A stretch of 32,370 nucleotides of DNA from Oscillospiraceae bacterium (GCA_017410745.1 JAFPPJ010000290.1:1-32370), one strand, 5' to 3'; counted from the first letter of the stretch, positions 23,458-32,144 are shown. Numbers and translations: made by a program. Notes: generated by a model not told the origin, from the sequence alone.

Positions 23458-24543
23458 ATGTCTTCTATATGGCATGGCAGGATAAGCGTCTCTGTGTTCG
23501 GAGAAGCAGGCGGCCCTGCTATCGGCGTAACGGTCGATAATCTTCCTCCCGGTGAGTATATAGATACAGATATGCTTCGTCATCAGATGAGCAGAAGGCT
23601 CATCGACAAGACCGGCCTTGTTGCGGGCGATGCACTGATGCCGAGCATCATGTCGGGCATATCGGGCTGCCGCACCACAGGCTCGCCTGTTATGGCGCTC
23701 ATCACCAATAACGAATATCATCCCGATGAATCGGGCAACGCCCCTCTCATCGCACGTCCCGGAAATGCGGACTATACCGGCGCTGTAAGATACAAGGGCT
23801 TCAACGATGTCAGACATGACGGGCATCTTTCCAAAAAGCTCATCGCACCGCTCATATTCGCAGGCTCGCTGTGCGCACAGATACTTGAAAGGCGCAGCAT
23901 ATACACAGGCGCGCATATCTACCGCATACACGGCATAAAAGACACCCCCTTCGATCCTGTGAAGATCGACCGCGACAAGATCGCAGAGATACGCAAGAAG
24001 GACTTCCCTGTGGTAAATGACAGGCAGGGCGTGAAGATGCGGTCGGATATAGCAAAGGCCGCCTTATGCGGAGACAGTCTGGGCGGCATAATCGAATGTG
24101 CTGTGACCAATCTCCCTGCAGGCATAGGTTCTCCTATGTTCGACGGACTTGAGAACACCATATCCCAGCTCATATTCGGCATCCCCCTTGCCACAGGCAT
24201 AGAATTCGGAGCGGGCTTCATGTCCGCACAGATGCTCGGCTCACAGTATAATGATGAGTTCTATGCAGATGATCACGGATATGTCAAGACAAAGACCAAC
24301 AATCACGGCGGTCTGCTCGGCGGCATCACAAGCGGAATGCCGCTCATATTCAGGGCTTCTTTCAAGCCCAATCCCACTCTCGGTATGTCTGTCAATGCGA
24401 TAGACTGCTCGACTCTCGAAAACACCGTAACAGGGGAAAACTCCGCTGAGAACCCCTGTCTGATACCGTCTTATGTCCCTGCTGTTGAAGCGGCGGCTGC
24501 GATAGCCGTTCTCTCTCACGTAGCGGACTACCCTAACTTCTGA
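23458..24543 (+). CDS. aroC: Chorismate synthase homologue with lost active-site residues
   Basis: 361 residues, full family length, ribosome site AAGGAGGGG. The fold-defining segments are kept: VSVFGE...GPAIGVTVDNLPPG, ARPG.ADYTGAVRYKGFND, GDSLGGIIE, PAGIGSPMFDGLE, GSQYNDEFY and NNHGGLLGGITSG. However, the first invariant His (GESHG) is Gly18 (GEAGG) and the second (RPGHAD) is Asn103 (RPGNAD). The RGGGHFSGR loop reads RHDGHLSKK (119-127), the clostridial TPRxExD stretch is replaced by VAGDALM, and the GRHDPC segment is ENSAENPC. By established work the two histidines are needed for FMN-dependent loss of phosphate from EPSP. Either a rewired enzyme or a dead paralogue; symbol given for homology only. 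Position after aroB-aroA is as expected for aroC. Confidence 0.8.
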   Translation: MSSIWHGRISVSVFGEAGGPAIGVTVDNLPPGEYIDTDMLRHQMSRRLIDKTGLVAGDALMPSIMSGISGCRTTGSPVMALITNNEYHPDESGNAPLIARPGNADYTGAVRYKGFNDVRHDGHLSKKLIAPLIFAGSLCAQILERRSIYTGAHIYRIHGIKDTPFDPVKIDRDKIAEIRKKDFPVVNDRQGVKMRSDIAKAALCGDSLGGIIECAVTNLPAGIGSPMFDGLENTISQLIFGIPLATGIEFGAGFMSAQMLGSQYNDEFYADDHGYVKTKTNNHGGLLGGITSGMPLIFRASFKPNPTLGMSVNAIDCSTLENTVTGENSAENPCLIPSYVPAVEAAAAIAVLSHVADYPNF

Positions 24544-25097
24544 TGCCTATGGAACAAGGTCTCCCTATCATGAGCAGTCAGAGCGACGTGAAGGTCATCA
24601 TCTGCTATCTGCTCGACAGGCTTCATCGTGATGTTACGATGGAACAGCTTGGCATTATATGCGAATCGGTCGGTATAGATTATTTCCTGCTGACAGGTGC
24701 AGTGGATGATCTCATCGGCTCGGGCGCTCTTATACAGACTGAAACAGGGCTCGTGCTTGGAGATAACGGCCGCATGAGCTCTGAATATTTTTCCAGATAC
24801 CTTCCGCTCGTATTCAGAAAGCGTATACTCACTGCGGCGCTGGAATTCTTCTCCTCTGCAGGCGGCATACCCGGATGCATATGCGAAGCAGTCACGAATG
24901 ACAGCGGCTGCTTTGTTCATTTTTCACTTGGAGGAAGCGACGGCGCTATTGACATGCATCTGCTCGCAGGAGACAGTACACAGGCCGAGAGGATGGCTGA
25001 GAATATACGGAAGGCACCCATACAGAGCTATGAGAGGATAATCGCGGCTCTTCTCGCAGATAATACCCCTCAGATAAATGTAGATCAGATCATATGA
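24543..25097 (+). CDS. DUF4364-like winged-helix protein
   Basis: 184 residues (175 from ATG 24570 with AAGG upstream); the ATG at 24543 overlaps the aroC-homologue stop (TGATG). DVKVIICYLLDRL...VTMEQLGIICESVGIDYFLLTGAVDDLIGSGALIQ resembles a winged helix of the DUF4364 type found in Clostridia. The C-terminal half (VTNDSGCFVHFSLG...SYERIIAALL) is alpha/beta with no known motif. A DNA-binding or regulatory role is a guess. No signal peptide. Confidence 0.7.
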   Translation: MPMEQGLPIMSSQSDVKVIICYLLDRLHRDVTMEQLGIICESVGIDYFLLTGAVDDLIGSGALIQTETGLVLGDNGRMSSEYFSRYLPLVFRKRILTAALEFFSSAGGIPGCICEAVTNDSGCFVHFSLGGSDGAIDMHLLAGDSTQAERMAENIRKAPIQSYERIIAALLADNTPQINVDQII

Positions 25098-25111
25098 AAC
25101 GAGGTACGATC

Positions 25112-26356
25112 ATGGATATTCAGCAGAAGCTCGACTGGCTTTACGGAGACGGTCAGGCAGAATTTCAGAAGAACAGATATGACAGCACCGTCAGGAAATT
25201 CAGAGAGCTTTACGGAAGCGGTGATCTGCTCATGTTCTCCGCCCCCGGAAGGACAGAGATAGGCGGAAATCACACGGATCACAACAGGGGCTGTGTACTT
25301 GCTGCGGCAGTCGGTCTTGATGTGATCGCGGCTGTTCGCCCGGAAGAAAACGATATCATAAGAGTGCGTTCTCTCGGATTCGGTGAAGATACGGTGGATA
25401 TATCGGATCTTTCCGTTCACCCCGAGGAGGCAAATACCTCCGCATCCCTCATACGGGGAGTTGCGGCGGGAATGGCAAAGGCAGGCTATAAGCTGAAGGG
25501 CTTTACAGCCTTCACCACATCGAATGTGCTCAAAGGCAGCGGTCTCTCCTCTTCCGCTTCTTTTGAAGTGCTTATCGGTACGATACTCTCACACATCGCA
25601 AACGACGGAAAAGTATCGGCAGTGGAGATAGCAAAGATCGCACAGTTTGCAGAGAATGAATACTTCGGCAAGCCTTCGGGGCTTATGGATCAGATGGCAT
25701 CATCGGTGGGCGGATTCGTAGGCATAGATTTTGCAGATACCAATGGCCCGGGCATAAAGAGCATACCCTTTGACATTAAGGGATATGATCTCTTCGTTGT
25801 GGACACTAAGGGCGATCATGCAGACCTTACTCCCGAATATGCGGCTGTGCCCCGCGAAATGAAGGATATCGCAGGGTTCTTCGGCAAGGATGTGCTCCGT
25901 GAGATAAGCAAGAGCGATATCACCGACAATATCTGCGAGCTGCGCACGCGATTCGGCGACAGAGCCGTAGCGAGGGCATATCACTTCTTTGATGAGAGCG
26001 AACGCGCTGTGAAGGAAGCGGAGGCACTCGATCACGGCGATATAGATGCCTTCCTCGCACTTGTCAACGAAAGCGGCGACAGCTCATACAAATATCTGCA
26101 GAATATATTTGCACCGGGCGACCCGAGGAACGAAGGCCTTGTGATAGGGCTTTATACCGCAAAGGATGTACTCGGCAGGAGAGGCGCTTCAAGAGTACAC
26201 GGCGGCGGATTTGCAGGTACGATACAGGCATTCGTGCCCACAGACCTGACAGATGAGTTTGTTTCCCGTATGGAGAAGGTATTCGGAAAAGACAGCTGCC
26301 ACAGACTGTTTATAAGACCTGTGGGCGGCTATTATGTAATGGAGGTCAAGGAATGA
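25112..26356 (+). CDS. galK: Galactokinase (GHMP family)
   Basis: 414 residues from ATG 25112 (GAGGT seven bases upstream); the frame opens at 25094 overlapping the previous stop. It phosphorylates galactose at C1 with ATP in the Leloir pathway. Signatures: SAPGRTEIGGNHTDHNRG (galactokinase motif), VLKGSGLSSSASFE (GHMP ATP loop), GKPSGLMDQMASSVGG (catalytic Asp region) and RVHGGGFAGTIQAF. Other GHMP sugar kinases such as glucuronokinase are less likely given galE next door. No galT is in the window. Confidence 0.92.
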   Translation: MDIQQKLDWLYGDGQAEFQKNRYDSTVRKFRELYGSGDLLMFSAPGRTEIGGNHTDHNRGCVLAAAVGLDVIAAVRPEENDIIRVRSLGFGEDTVDISDLSVHPEEANTSASLIRGVAAGMAKAGYKLKGFTAFTTSNVLKGSGLSSSASFEVLIGTILSHIANDGKVSAVEIAKIAQFAENEYFGKPSGLMDQMASSVGGFVGIDFADTNGPGIKSIPFDIKGYDLFVVDTKGDHADLTPEYAAVPREMKDIAGFFGKDVLREISKSDITDNICELRTRFGDRAVARAYHFFDESERAVKEAEALDHGDIDAFLALVNESGDSSYKYLQNIFAPGDPRNEGLVIGLYTAKDVLGRRGASRVHGGGFAGTIQAFVPTDLTDEFVSRMEKVFGKDSCHRLFIRPVGGYYVMEVKE

Positions 26357-27357
26357 TACTTGTAACAGGCGGCGCAGGATACATCGGATCACATACCTGC
26401 ATAGAACTTATAAATGCCGGTGAGGATATAGTCATCGTTGATAATTTCAGCAATTCCAAGCCGAGAGCCATCGAACTCATAAAAGAGATAACCGGCAAGG
26501 ACGTTAAATTCTATGAAGCAGACCTTCTTGACCGCGATGCGGTAAGAAAGATATTCGACGAGAACGATATAGAATCCGTGATACATTTCGCTGGTCTCAA
26601 GGCCGTGGGCGAATCTGTATCAAAGCCCATAGAGTACTATCACAACAATATCACCGGGACACTGATACTCTGCGACGAGATGCGCCGTCACGGATGCAAG
26701 CGCCTGGTATTCTCATCCTCCGCTACCGTCTACGGCTCACCCAAAAGCGTGCCCATAAGGGAGGATTTCCCGCTTTCCACCACAAATCCCTACGGCACCA
26801 CAAAGCTCATGATAGAGCGCATACTTCAGGACATCCATACCTCCGACAATGAGTGGAGCATAGCACTTCTCAGGTATTTCAATCCCATCGGCGCTCATAA
26901 ATCGGGAAAGATAGGCGAAAACCCCAACGGCATCCCGAACAACCTCATGCCCTATATCATGCAGGTCGCTGTGGGAAGACTGCCAGAACTCGGCGTATTC
27001 GGCAACGACTATCCCACACATGACGGCACCGGCGTGCGCGACTATATCCATGTGGTCGATCTTGCACTCGGACATCTCAAAGCGATACAGAAGATACGCA
27101 GCATGAACGGCGTAGGGATATGGAACCTGGGCACAGGCAACGGATACAGCGTGCTCGATATAGTAAATGCATTCACGAAGGCGAGCGGGGTTGAGATACC
27201 GTACAGCATAAAGGCACGCCGTCCCGGTGATATAGCAGAATGCTATGCAGATCCAACCAAGGCACTCAATGAGCTTGGCTGGAAGGCTGAGCGCGATATA
27301 AACGAGATGTGTGAAGACAGCTGGAGATTTATCAGAAACAACCCCGAAGGACTTTGA
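26353..27357 (+). CDS. galE: UDP-glucose 4-epimerase
   Basis: 334 residues, short-chain dehydrogenase-type epimerase interconverting UDP-galactose and UDP-glucose. NAD-binding TGGAGYIGSHT at the start, FAGLKAVGESVSKP, FSSSATVYG (Ser), the catalytic NPYGTTK (Tyr-x3-Lys), RYFNPIGAH and GTGVRDYIHVVDLA are all present. ATGA overlap with galK. Works with galK in the Leloir pathway and could also supply UDP-sugars for surface polysaccharide. Confidence 0.96.
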   Translation: MILVTGGAGYIGSHTCIELINAGEDIVIVDNFSNSKPRAIELIKEITGKDVKFYEADLLDRDAVRKIFDENDIESVIHFAGLKAVGESVSKPIEYYHNNITGTLILCDEMRRHGCKRLVFSSSATVYGSPKSVPIREDFPLSTTNPYGTTKLMIERILQDIHTSDNEWSIALLRYFNPIGAHKSGKIGENPNGIPNNLMPYIMQVAVGRLPELGVFGNDYPTHDGTGVRDYIHVVDLALGHLKAIQKIRSMNGVGIWNLGTGNGYSVLDIVNAFTKASGVEIPYSIKARRPGDIAECYADPTKALNELGWKAERDINEMCEDSWRFIRNNPEGL

Positions 27358-27359
27358 TC

Positions 27360-29387
27360 ATGAAAAAATACACATTACTCATCGCTGTACTGCTGCTTGC
27401 AGGATGTGCACAGCAGCCTGCTCAGACACCCGCAGAGACGACACAGACGAGTCAGGAAACGCAGGCAAGCACCGAAGCCTCAACAGCGGCTGAAGAAGCT
27501 CCTTCACAGGAGGGCGCTGTTGTATTCTCTGCCGAAAGCGGCTTCTATGACCATAACTTCTCACTGGAGATGACCGCTCCGGAAGGGGCTGTGATACACT
27601 ATACCACAGACGGAAGCATACCCGATGCATCAAGCGAGGTATATACCGAACCTCTGAAAATGTCAGACCGCTCCGGGGATAAGAACAAGCTGTCCGCAAA
27701 CAAGGGCATCAGCCTTTCCTCCGACTTCGTCCCTCAGAAATTCATCAAGAAGGCGAATGTCATCCGTGCTGTGGCCGAGTATCCCGACGGCAGCCTGTCT
27801 GAGGTATCCAACCGCACCTACTTTGTGAACGTGCATGAATATCCCGTTCCCGTGATCTCTCTCAAGACTGCCGAATCAAATCTGTTTGACTATGATACGG
27901 GCATATATGTCCTTGGCAGCACCTATGAAAAATGGGCAGCGGAGCAGACCGAACACTATGAGGGCTGGCAGGCAGAAGGCAACTATTCCAACAGAGGAAG
28001 AGAATGGGAAAGGCCTGTAGACTTTGAATGGATAGGCACAGACGGCACAGTGTTCGATCAGGAATGCGGAATGAGGATAATGGGAGCTGCATCAAGAACT
28101 GCTCTTCAGAAGAGCTTCCGCATCATCGCAAGAGAGGAATACGGCAATAAGAATTTCAAATTCCCTCTTATACCCGGGAATATGAGAAGCGACGGCACCG
28201 GAGAGGTCAAGAAGTACCGTTCGTTCATCATACGAAACGGCGGCAATGACTGTGACTATGCCAAGTTCCGTGATCCTATGATACAAAAGCTCGCTTCATG
28301 CGGCGATTTTGAGACGATGCAGTATCAGCCTGTGGTGGTATTCATCGACGGTGAATACTGGGGGCTATACACTCTTGCCGAGGATTATTCAAGTCATTAC
28401 ATCGAGAACAACTACGGCACTAAGGATGAGGATGACGTATTCGATGACAACAACATCGTGATCGTCAAGAAGAATGAGATCGAAGACGGCAAGGACGAAG
28501 ACCTGGCACTGTACAACGATATGTTCGACTTCATAACCTCCAACGATATGCGCGAACAGACCAACTACGAAAAGGCTGCATCCATGATGGATATGCACAG
28601 CTATGCGGATTATCTTGCACTCCTGCTGTACACATACAACCGCGATGCATACTATGACGGAAACAACTGGGCAATGTGGCGCGTAAGGCAGACCGGCAGC
28701 GAAGAAAAAGCCGACGGGCTGTGGAGGATGATGCTGTTTGATACAGAGTTTTCTTCCGGTCTTTACAATGACGGCACCGATTATCACGACAACAATATAA
28801 AGGAAGTACTCGGCCGCACTCCATCGGATACGGATGATGACGGCGAACCGTACCGTGATCCGCTGTTTCTTATGCTTTCTCTCGTGGAGAACCATGATTT
28901 CAAGAATGAGCTGATCAATTCCATGTGCGACATGAGAAATATCTGCTTTGAGAAAGACAGAGTGCTCAATGAGATCGCAGAATTCTACGAGGTATACTCC
29001 CCTCTTGCTCCGGACACCTTTGAACGCTTCGGCCCTGACTGGGTGCTCGGATGGGATCCTGCAGGATACTACGGATTCCAGTCGGATGTAGTCGCTACCT
29101 TCTTTAACGGAAGGTATGACGTATTCCCCGACCTGGTGGAGGATGCACTGGAATGCGGCGAACAGGCACACATCCACATAAGCTACGATGATACAAAGGG
29201 CACGGTATATGTAAACGACAAGCCTGTGCCAAAGGAATTTGACGGCATATACTTTGCAAACGTCCCTATCAGGATAAGCGGTGAATCATCCGAAGGCAAC
29301 GCTGTATTTGAATGTGACGGATGCACAGAGGAAAACGGACAGCTCATACTCACCAAGGAGCAGACTGTCAAGGTAACTTTTGAATAA
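27360..29387 (+). CDS. CotH-domain lipoprotein with chitobiase-like N-terminal domain
   Basis: 675 residues from ATG 27360 (GAAGGA upstream; an upstream TTG would add two codons). It has a lipoprotein signal (KKYTLLIAVLLLAGC) and a Thr/Glu/Ala-rich linker to ~50. A chitobiase C-terminal-type beta-sandwich follows (~57-160; FSAESGFYDHNFSLEM, IHYTTDGSIPD, IRAVAEYPDGSLSEVSNRTYFVN). The CotH domain (~165-560) has GMRIMGAASRTALQKSF, IRNGGNDCDYAKFRDPM, VFIDGEYWGLYTLAEDY and WRMMLFDTEFSSGLYNDG. A beta-rich end (590-675) closes it. CotH proteins are atypical protein kinases acting on secreted or coat proteins, and CotH domains are frequent in ruminococcal cellulosomal proteins; no dockerin is seen here. 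Probably outside the membrane. The gene begins 2 nt after galE. Confidence 0.88.
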   Translation: MKKYTLLIAVLLLAGCAQQPAQTPAETTQTSQETQASTEASTAAEEAPSQEGAVVFSAESGFYDHNFSLEMTAPEGAVIHYTTDGSIPDASSEVYTEPLKMSDRSGDKNKLSANKGISLSSDFVPQKFIKKANVIRAVAEYPDGSLSEVSNRTYFVNVHEYPVPVISLKTAESNLFDYDTGIYVLGSTYEKWAAEQTEHYEGWQAEGNYSNRGREWERPVDFEWIGTDGTVFDQECGMRIMGAASRTALQKSFRIIAREEYGNKNFKFPLIPGNMRSDGTGEVKKYRSFIIRNGGNDCDYAKFRDPMIQKLASCGDFETMQYQPVVVFIDGEYWGLYTLAEDYSSHYIENNYGTKDEDDVFDDNNIVIVKKNEIEDGKDEDLALYNDMFDFITSNDMREQTNYEKAASMMDMHSYADYLALLLYTYNRDAYYDGNNWAMWRVRQTGSEEKADGLWRMMLFDTEFSSGLYNDGTDYHDNNIKEVLGRTPSDTDDDGEPYRDPLFLMLSLVENHDFKNELINSMCDMRNICFEKDRVLNEIAEFYEVYSPLAPDTFERFGPDWVLGWDPAGYYGFQSDVVATFFNGRYDVFPDLVEDALECGEQAHIHISYDDTKGTVYVNDKPVPKEFDGIYFANVPIRISGESSEGNAVFECDGCTEENGQLILTKEQTVKVTFE

Positions 29388-29836
29388 TGGAAAGAGTAGA
29401 AATATTTACAGACGGTGCTTGCAGCGGCAACCCCGGCCCCGGCGGCTGGGGCGCACTTCTGCGGATAGGCGGACATTCAAAGGAACTGTCCGGCGGAGAA
29501 GCACAGACCACCAATAACAGGATGGAGCTCACTGCGGTGATAGAGGCGCTCAGTGCTCTGAAACGCCCATGCAGCGTGGTACTTACCACCGACAGCAGGT
29601 ATGTTGCTGACGGCATCAGCAAGGGATGGGCTCGTTCGTGGAAAAAGAACGGCTGGGTAAAAAGCGACAAGAAGCCTGCCCTCAATGCCGATCTCTGGGA
29701 GCGGCTTCTTGATCTTCTTGATGTGCATGACGTCGAGATCGTATGGGTGAAGGGCCATCACGGACATCCGGAAAATGAACTGTGTGACAGGCTCGCTGTC
29801 GCACAGCGCGACATATACAGTTCAAAGACCTTGTAA
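29387..29836 (+). CDS. rnhA: Ribonuclease HI
   Basis: 149 residues, the classic bacterial RNase HI length. It cuts RNA in RNA-DNA hybrids. Catalytic acids Asp9 (FTDGACSGNPGPGG), Glu47 (NNRMELTAV), Asp69 (TTDSRYV) and Asp134 are in place, along with the handle region WKKNGWVKSDKKP and the KGHHGHPENE loop. The ATG overlaps the CotH stop (TAATG), so it is translated behind that gene. No cytochrome or fusion domain. Confidence 0.96.
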   Translation: MERVEIFTDGACSGNPGPGGWGALLRIGGHSKELSGGEAQTTNNRMELTAVIEALSALKRPCSVVLTTDSRYVADGISKGWARSWKKNGWVKSDKKPALNADLWERLLDLLDVHDVEIVWVKGHHGHPENELCDRLAVAQRDIYSSKTL

Positions 29837-29854
29837 AGGACGTGACATTAAGCC

Positions 29855-30991
29855 ATGATCTATGCTGACTGCGCTGCTACCACTCCGGTATCCGATACGG
29901 TGCTCCGTGCGATGATACCATTTCTTACGGATAGCTACGGCAACCCGTCATCCATCTATGGAGCCGGCAGAGCCGCATCCCGTGCTGTGGAAGATGCTCG
30001 GGAACGGATCGCGGCAGTACTCGGATGCCGCCCTGATGAACTCATATTCACATCCTGCGGCTCCGAATCGGATAATCACGCGCTCACTGGGATACTCCCC
30101 CACACAGACAGGAAAAAGATCGTAACGGACAGCATCGAGCATCATGCCGTGCTCAATACCTGCTCTCATCTTGAAAAGAACGGATACATCCTGACTGTTG
30201 TTCCGCCCGATGGTGATGGTATCGTTTCCATACAAGGCATCGGATCGGCGACAGACAGCGATACAGCCATAGTTTCCGTTATGGCTGTCAACAACGAGAC
30301 CGGTACGATACAGCCTATACGGGAGATAGCGGATATCGCCCACAAAAACGGCGCATTGTTCCATACGGATGCGGTACAGGCTGTCCCCCATATGCGCATT
30401 GATCTGTCATATATAGACCTTATGAGCATATCCGGACATAAGTTCCACGCACCCAAGGGCATAGGACTGCTGTATGCAAAGAAAGGCACGAAGCTCGACA
30501 GCTTCATATTCGGCGGCCCTCAGGAACGCGGCCTTCGAGCAGGTACACAGAATGTTGCAGGCATTGTTGGCATGGCGACGGCTCTTGAGGAAACTGTAAA
30601 AGATATGGAGCAGCGTGAGAGCATCCTGCTCGATGAGAGGAATTATATCCTGTCGCGCCTGTTCAATGATATACCCGATATATGTCTGAACGGCTCTGCT
30701 CAAAAGCGCATAGCCGGGAATATCAACATATCCATACCGGGATGCGAGACCGAGACTATGCTCCTCATGCTCGACAACAAGGGAATATGCGCTTCGGGCG
30801 GCTCTGCTTGCGCAAGCGGAGCTCTGGGTGGTTCACATGTCCTGCAGGCTATGGGCAAGGATGAAAGGACGGTAAGTTCTTCACTGAGGCTGTCATTCCT
30901 TGAGCCTGTCGGCAGGGATAAATGTGACGAGCTCTGTGATGCAGTTATATGGGCAGCGCAGACTATACGCCGTCTCAGGAGCGGAAAATGA
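29855..30991 (+). CDS. Cysteine desulfurase (NifS/IscS family)
   Basis: 378 residues, PLP-dependent class V aminotransferase fold. IYADCAATTPVSD, FTSCGSESDNHA, SIEHHAVLN (stacking His96-97), NNETGTIQPI, the PLP Lys196 in SISGHKFHAP, RAGTQNVAGIVG and the active Cys319 in CASGGSACASGALGG are visible. It takes sulfur from cysteine to a persulfide for Fe-S clusters or thiolated tRNA. The loop around Cys is of the group I NifS/IscS kind. No iscU, nifU or mnmA/thiI is adjacent. Last gene of the operon; no clear hairpin terminator follows. Confidence 0.94.
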   Translation: MIYADCAATTPVSDTVLRAMIPFLTDSYGNPSSIYGAGRAASRAVEDARERIAAVLGCRPDELIFTSCGSESDNHALTGILPHTDRKKIVTDSIEHHAVLNTCSHLEKNGYILTVVPPDGDGIVSIQGIGSATDSDTAIVSVMAVNNETGTIQPIREIADIAHKNGALFHTDAVQAVPHMRIDLSYIDLMSISGHKFHAPKGIGLLYAKKGTKLDSFIFGGPQERGLRAGTQNVAGIVGMATALEETVKDMEQRESILLDERNYILSRLFNDIPDICLNGSAQKRIAGNINISIPGCETETMLLMLDNKGICASGGSACASGALGGSHVLQAMGKDERTVSSSLRLSFLEPVGRDKCDELCDAVIWAAQTIRRLRSGK

Positions 30992-31035
30992 CCCTCAAGA
31001 TATTTCCAATGTATGAATGTGTCAGTTCTAAAACG

Positions 31036-31051
31036 ATTACATTTGTGTAAT
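31036..31051. promoter_or_regulatory. Possible operator palindrome upstream of the surface-protein gene
   Basis: ATTACA-TTTG-TGTAAT, a 6-bp inverted repeat about 40 nt upstream of the -35 at 31092. Could be a regulator site; equally could be chance in A/T-rich DNA. Confidence 0.3.
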
Positions 31052-31091
31052 ATCACGAAAAAATAAGGTTCTCATTTGTTTAATTTGATAC

Positions 31092-31120
31092 TTGATAGTT
31101 TTGTGACAGTATGATAAAAT
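31092..31120 (+). promoter_or_regulatory. Promoter of the surface-protein gene
   Basis: TTGATA (31092-31097), 17-base spacer, TAAAAT (31115-31120) with an extended TGA before it. Predicted start about 31127, leader ~60 nt containing a small hairpin (GCAGGCATCTGCCTGC). Confidence 0.65.
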
Positions 31121-31187
31121 GTAGATGTGAAAGCAGGCATCTGCCTGCAAATGATATGCTAAGGCATAAACATAGGAGAGATGTATA

Positions 31188-31976
31188 ATGAAAAAGTCTA
31201 AGATCCTCAGCGTTGTAAGTGCTGCTGCACTTGCTGCAAGCCTCATTTCTGTTTCAGCTGTATCCACTTCCGCAGACGAGCCCTATCATGCATATATCGG
31301 CGTTCAGTCCGCAAGCTTCACATTCCGTAATGCATGGAATGAACCCAGCTACGGTCTCGGCGTTACCGGTGATGACGGTATGGTATACTTCGATCAGCTC
31401 ACAGGCTGGGATGGCCCTACCGCTGTAAACAAGGGCGGCAATTTCACAGATGCAGAGATCACCGGCGACGGCACATACTCCGTTAAGGTAACTGATTTTG
31501 ATTTCGGCGATGATGAGACATTCAACCTTCTCTTCGTTTCCACCGATATCCCTGCAGGCGCTGCTGAGATATCTGATGTAAAGATCATACTCGATGGTCA
31601 GACCAAGTACACATTTGATGAAGCTTATCTTTCTCCCGATGAGCAGGAATACCTCCAGCCCATGGCTATCAACATCTGGAACGATGATCTCGGCAAGGAA
31701 GACGGCCTTTTCGGCTATGTAATGCCTACCGATTCCATCGAAGTACAGTTCACTGTTTCCGGCCTTTCCGCAGCTGCTGAAGAAGCTCCTGCAGAGGAAG
31801 TAGTTGAGGAAGCACCCGTTGAAGAGGCAGCTCCTGTTGAGGAAGAGGCTCCCGCTGCTGCTGCTGTTCCTGTAGAAGAGAGCGTACCCGCTGCTACAGG
31901 CAATGCATCCGCTGCTGCTGTTGCTGCTGTTATGGCTGCCGCTGCTGCTGCAATGGTAGTAAGCAAGAGAAAGTAA
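31188..31976 (+). CDS. Secreted surface protein with beta-rich domain and sortase-tail-like C-terminus
   Basis: 262 residues, ribosome site AGGAGA. A classical signal peptide (residues 1-29, KKSKILSVVSAAALAASLIS...TSA) precedes a beta-rich domain (~32-200) rich in Asp, Gly and aromatic residues (SFTFRNAWNEPSYG, GMVYFDQLTGWDGP, FNLLFVSTDIPAGA), like a carbohydrate-binding or adhesin fold that I cannot name. A Pro-Glu-Ala-Val linker follows (~200-235). The tail has PAATGNAS, a hydrophobic Ala/Val/Met helix and SKRK, the arrangement of a sortase sorting signal with TG in place of LPXTG, as seen in some Ruminococcus surface proteins. Own promoter and terminator; not part of the upstream operon. 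A role in adhesion to plant fibre is a guess. Confidence 0.8.
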   Translation: MKKSKILSVVSAAALAASLISVSAVSTSADEPYHAYIGVQSASFTFRNAWNEPSYGLGVTGDDGMVYFDQLTGWDGPTAVNKGGNFTDAEITGDGTYSVKVTDFDFGDDETFNLLFVSTDIPAGAAEISDVKIILDGQTKYTFDEAYLSPDEQEYLQPMAINIWNDDLGKEDGLFGYVMPTDSIEVQFTVSGLSAAAEEAPAEEVVEEAPVEEAAPVEEEAPAAAAVPVEESVPAATGNASAAAVAAVMAAAAAAMVVSKRK

Positions 31977-31992
31977 TATCGAGCTTAGGTCT

Positions 31993-32026
31993 GACCATAC
32001 CGTACTGCGGTACGGTATGGTCTTTT
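31993..32026 (+). terminator. Intrinsic terminator after the surface-protein gene
   Basis: A 13-bp perfect stem (GACCATACCGTAC and its complement) with a TGCG loop, then TTTT. Sixteen nucleotides after the stop codon. Confidence 0.92.
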
Positions 32027-32035
32027 CTAAAATAC

Positions 32036-32049
32036 TGTAAACGTTTACA
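32036..32049. promoter_or_regulatory. Perfect cre/LacI-type operator palindrome
   Basis: TGTAAACGTTTACA is a perfect 14-bp palindrome with central CG and satisfies every position of the CcpA cre consensus (TGWAARCGYTWNCA). It lies 96 nt before the right-edge gene, ahead of A/T-rich DNA that may hold its promoter. A second inverted repeat CGCTGTAT-6-ATACAGCG is at 32074-32095. Confidence 0.75.
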
Positions 32050-32144
32050 AATAGGTATATTTTGCAAATGGACCGCTGTATGAGCGTATACAGCGTGACG
32101 TTATAGTACCCGTTTACCGTATCATCTGTTCAGGAGGTCCGCCT

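Noticed and set aside
27418..27510. Low-complexity CAG/ACR-rich stretch as a sequence repeat element
   Set aside because: It is the Thr/Gln/Glu/Ala linker after the lipobox of the CotH lipoprotein, normal for surface proteins.
28389..29177. Minus-strand open frame of 262 codons
   Set aside because: Antisense shadow of the CotH gene with no promoter or ribosome site.
31785..31965. GCTGCT-rich repeat near the end of the surface-protein gene
   Set aside because: It encodes the Ala-rich linker and membrane helix and keeps the frame; not a separate repeat element.
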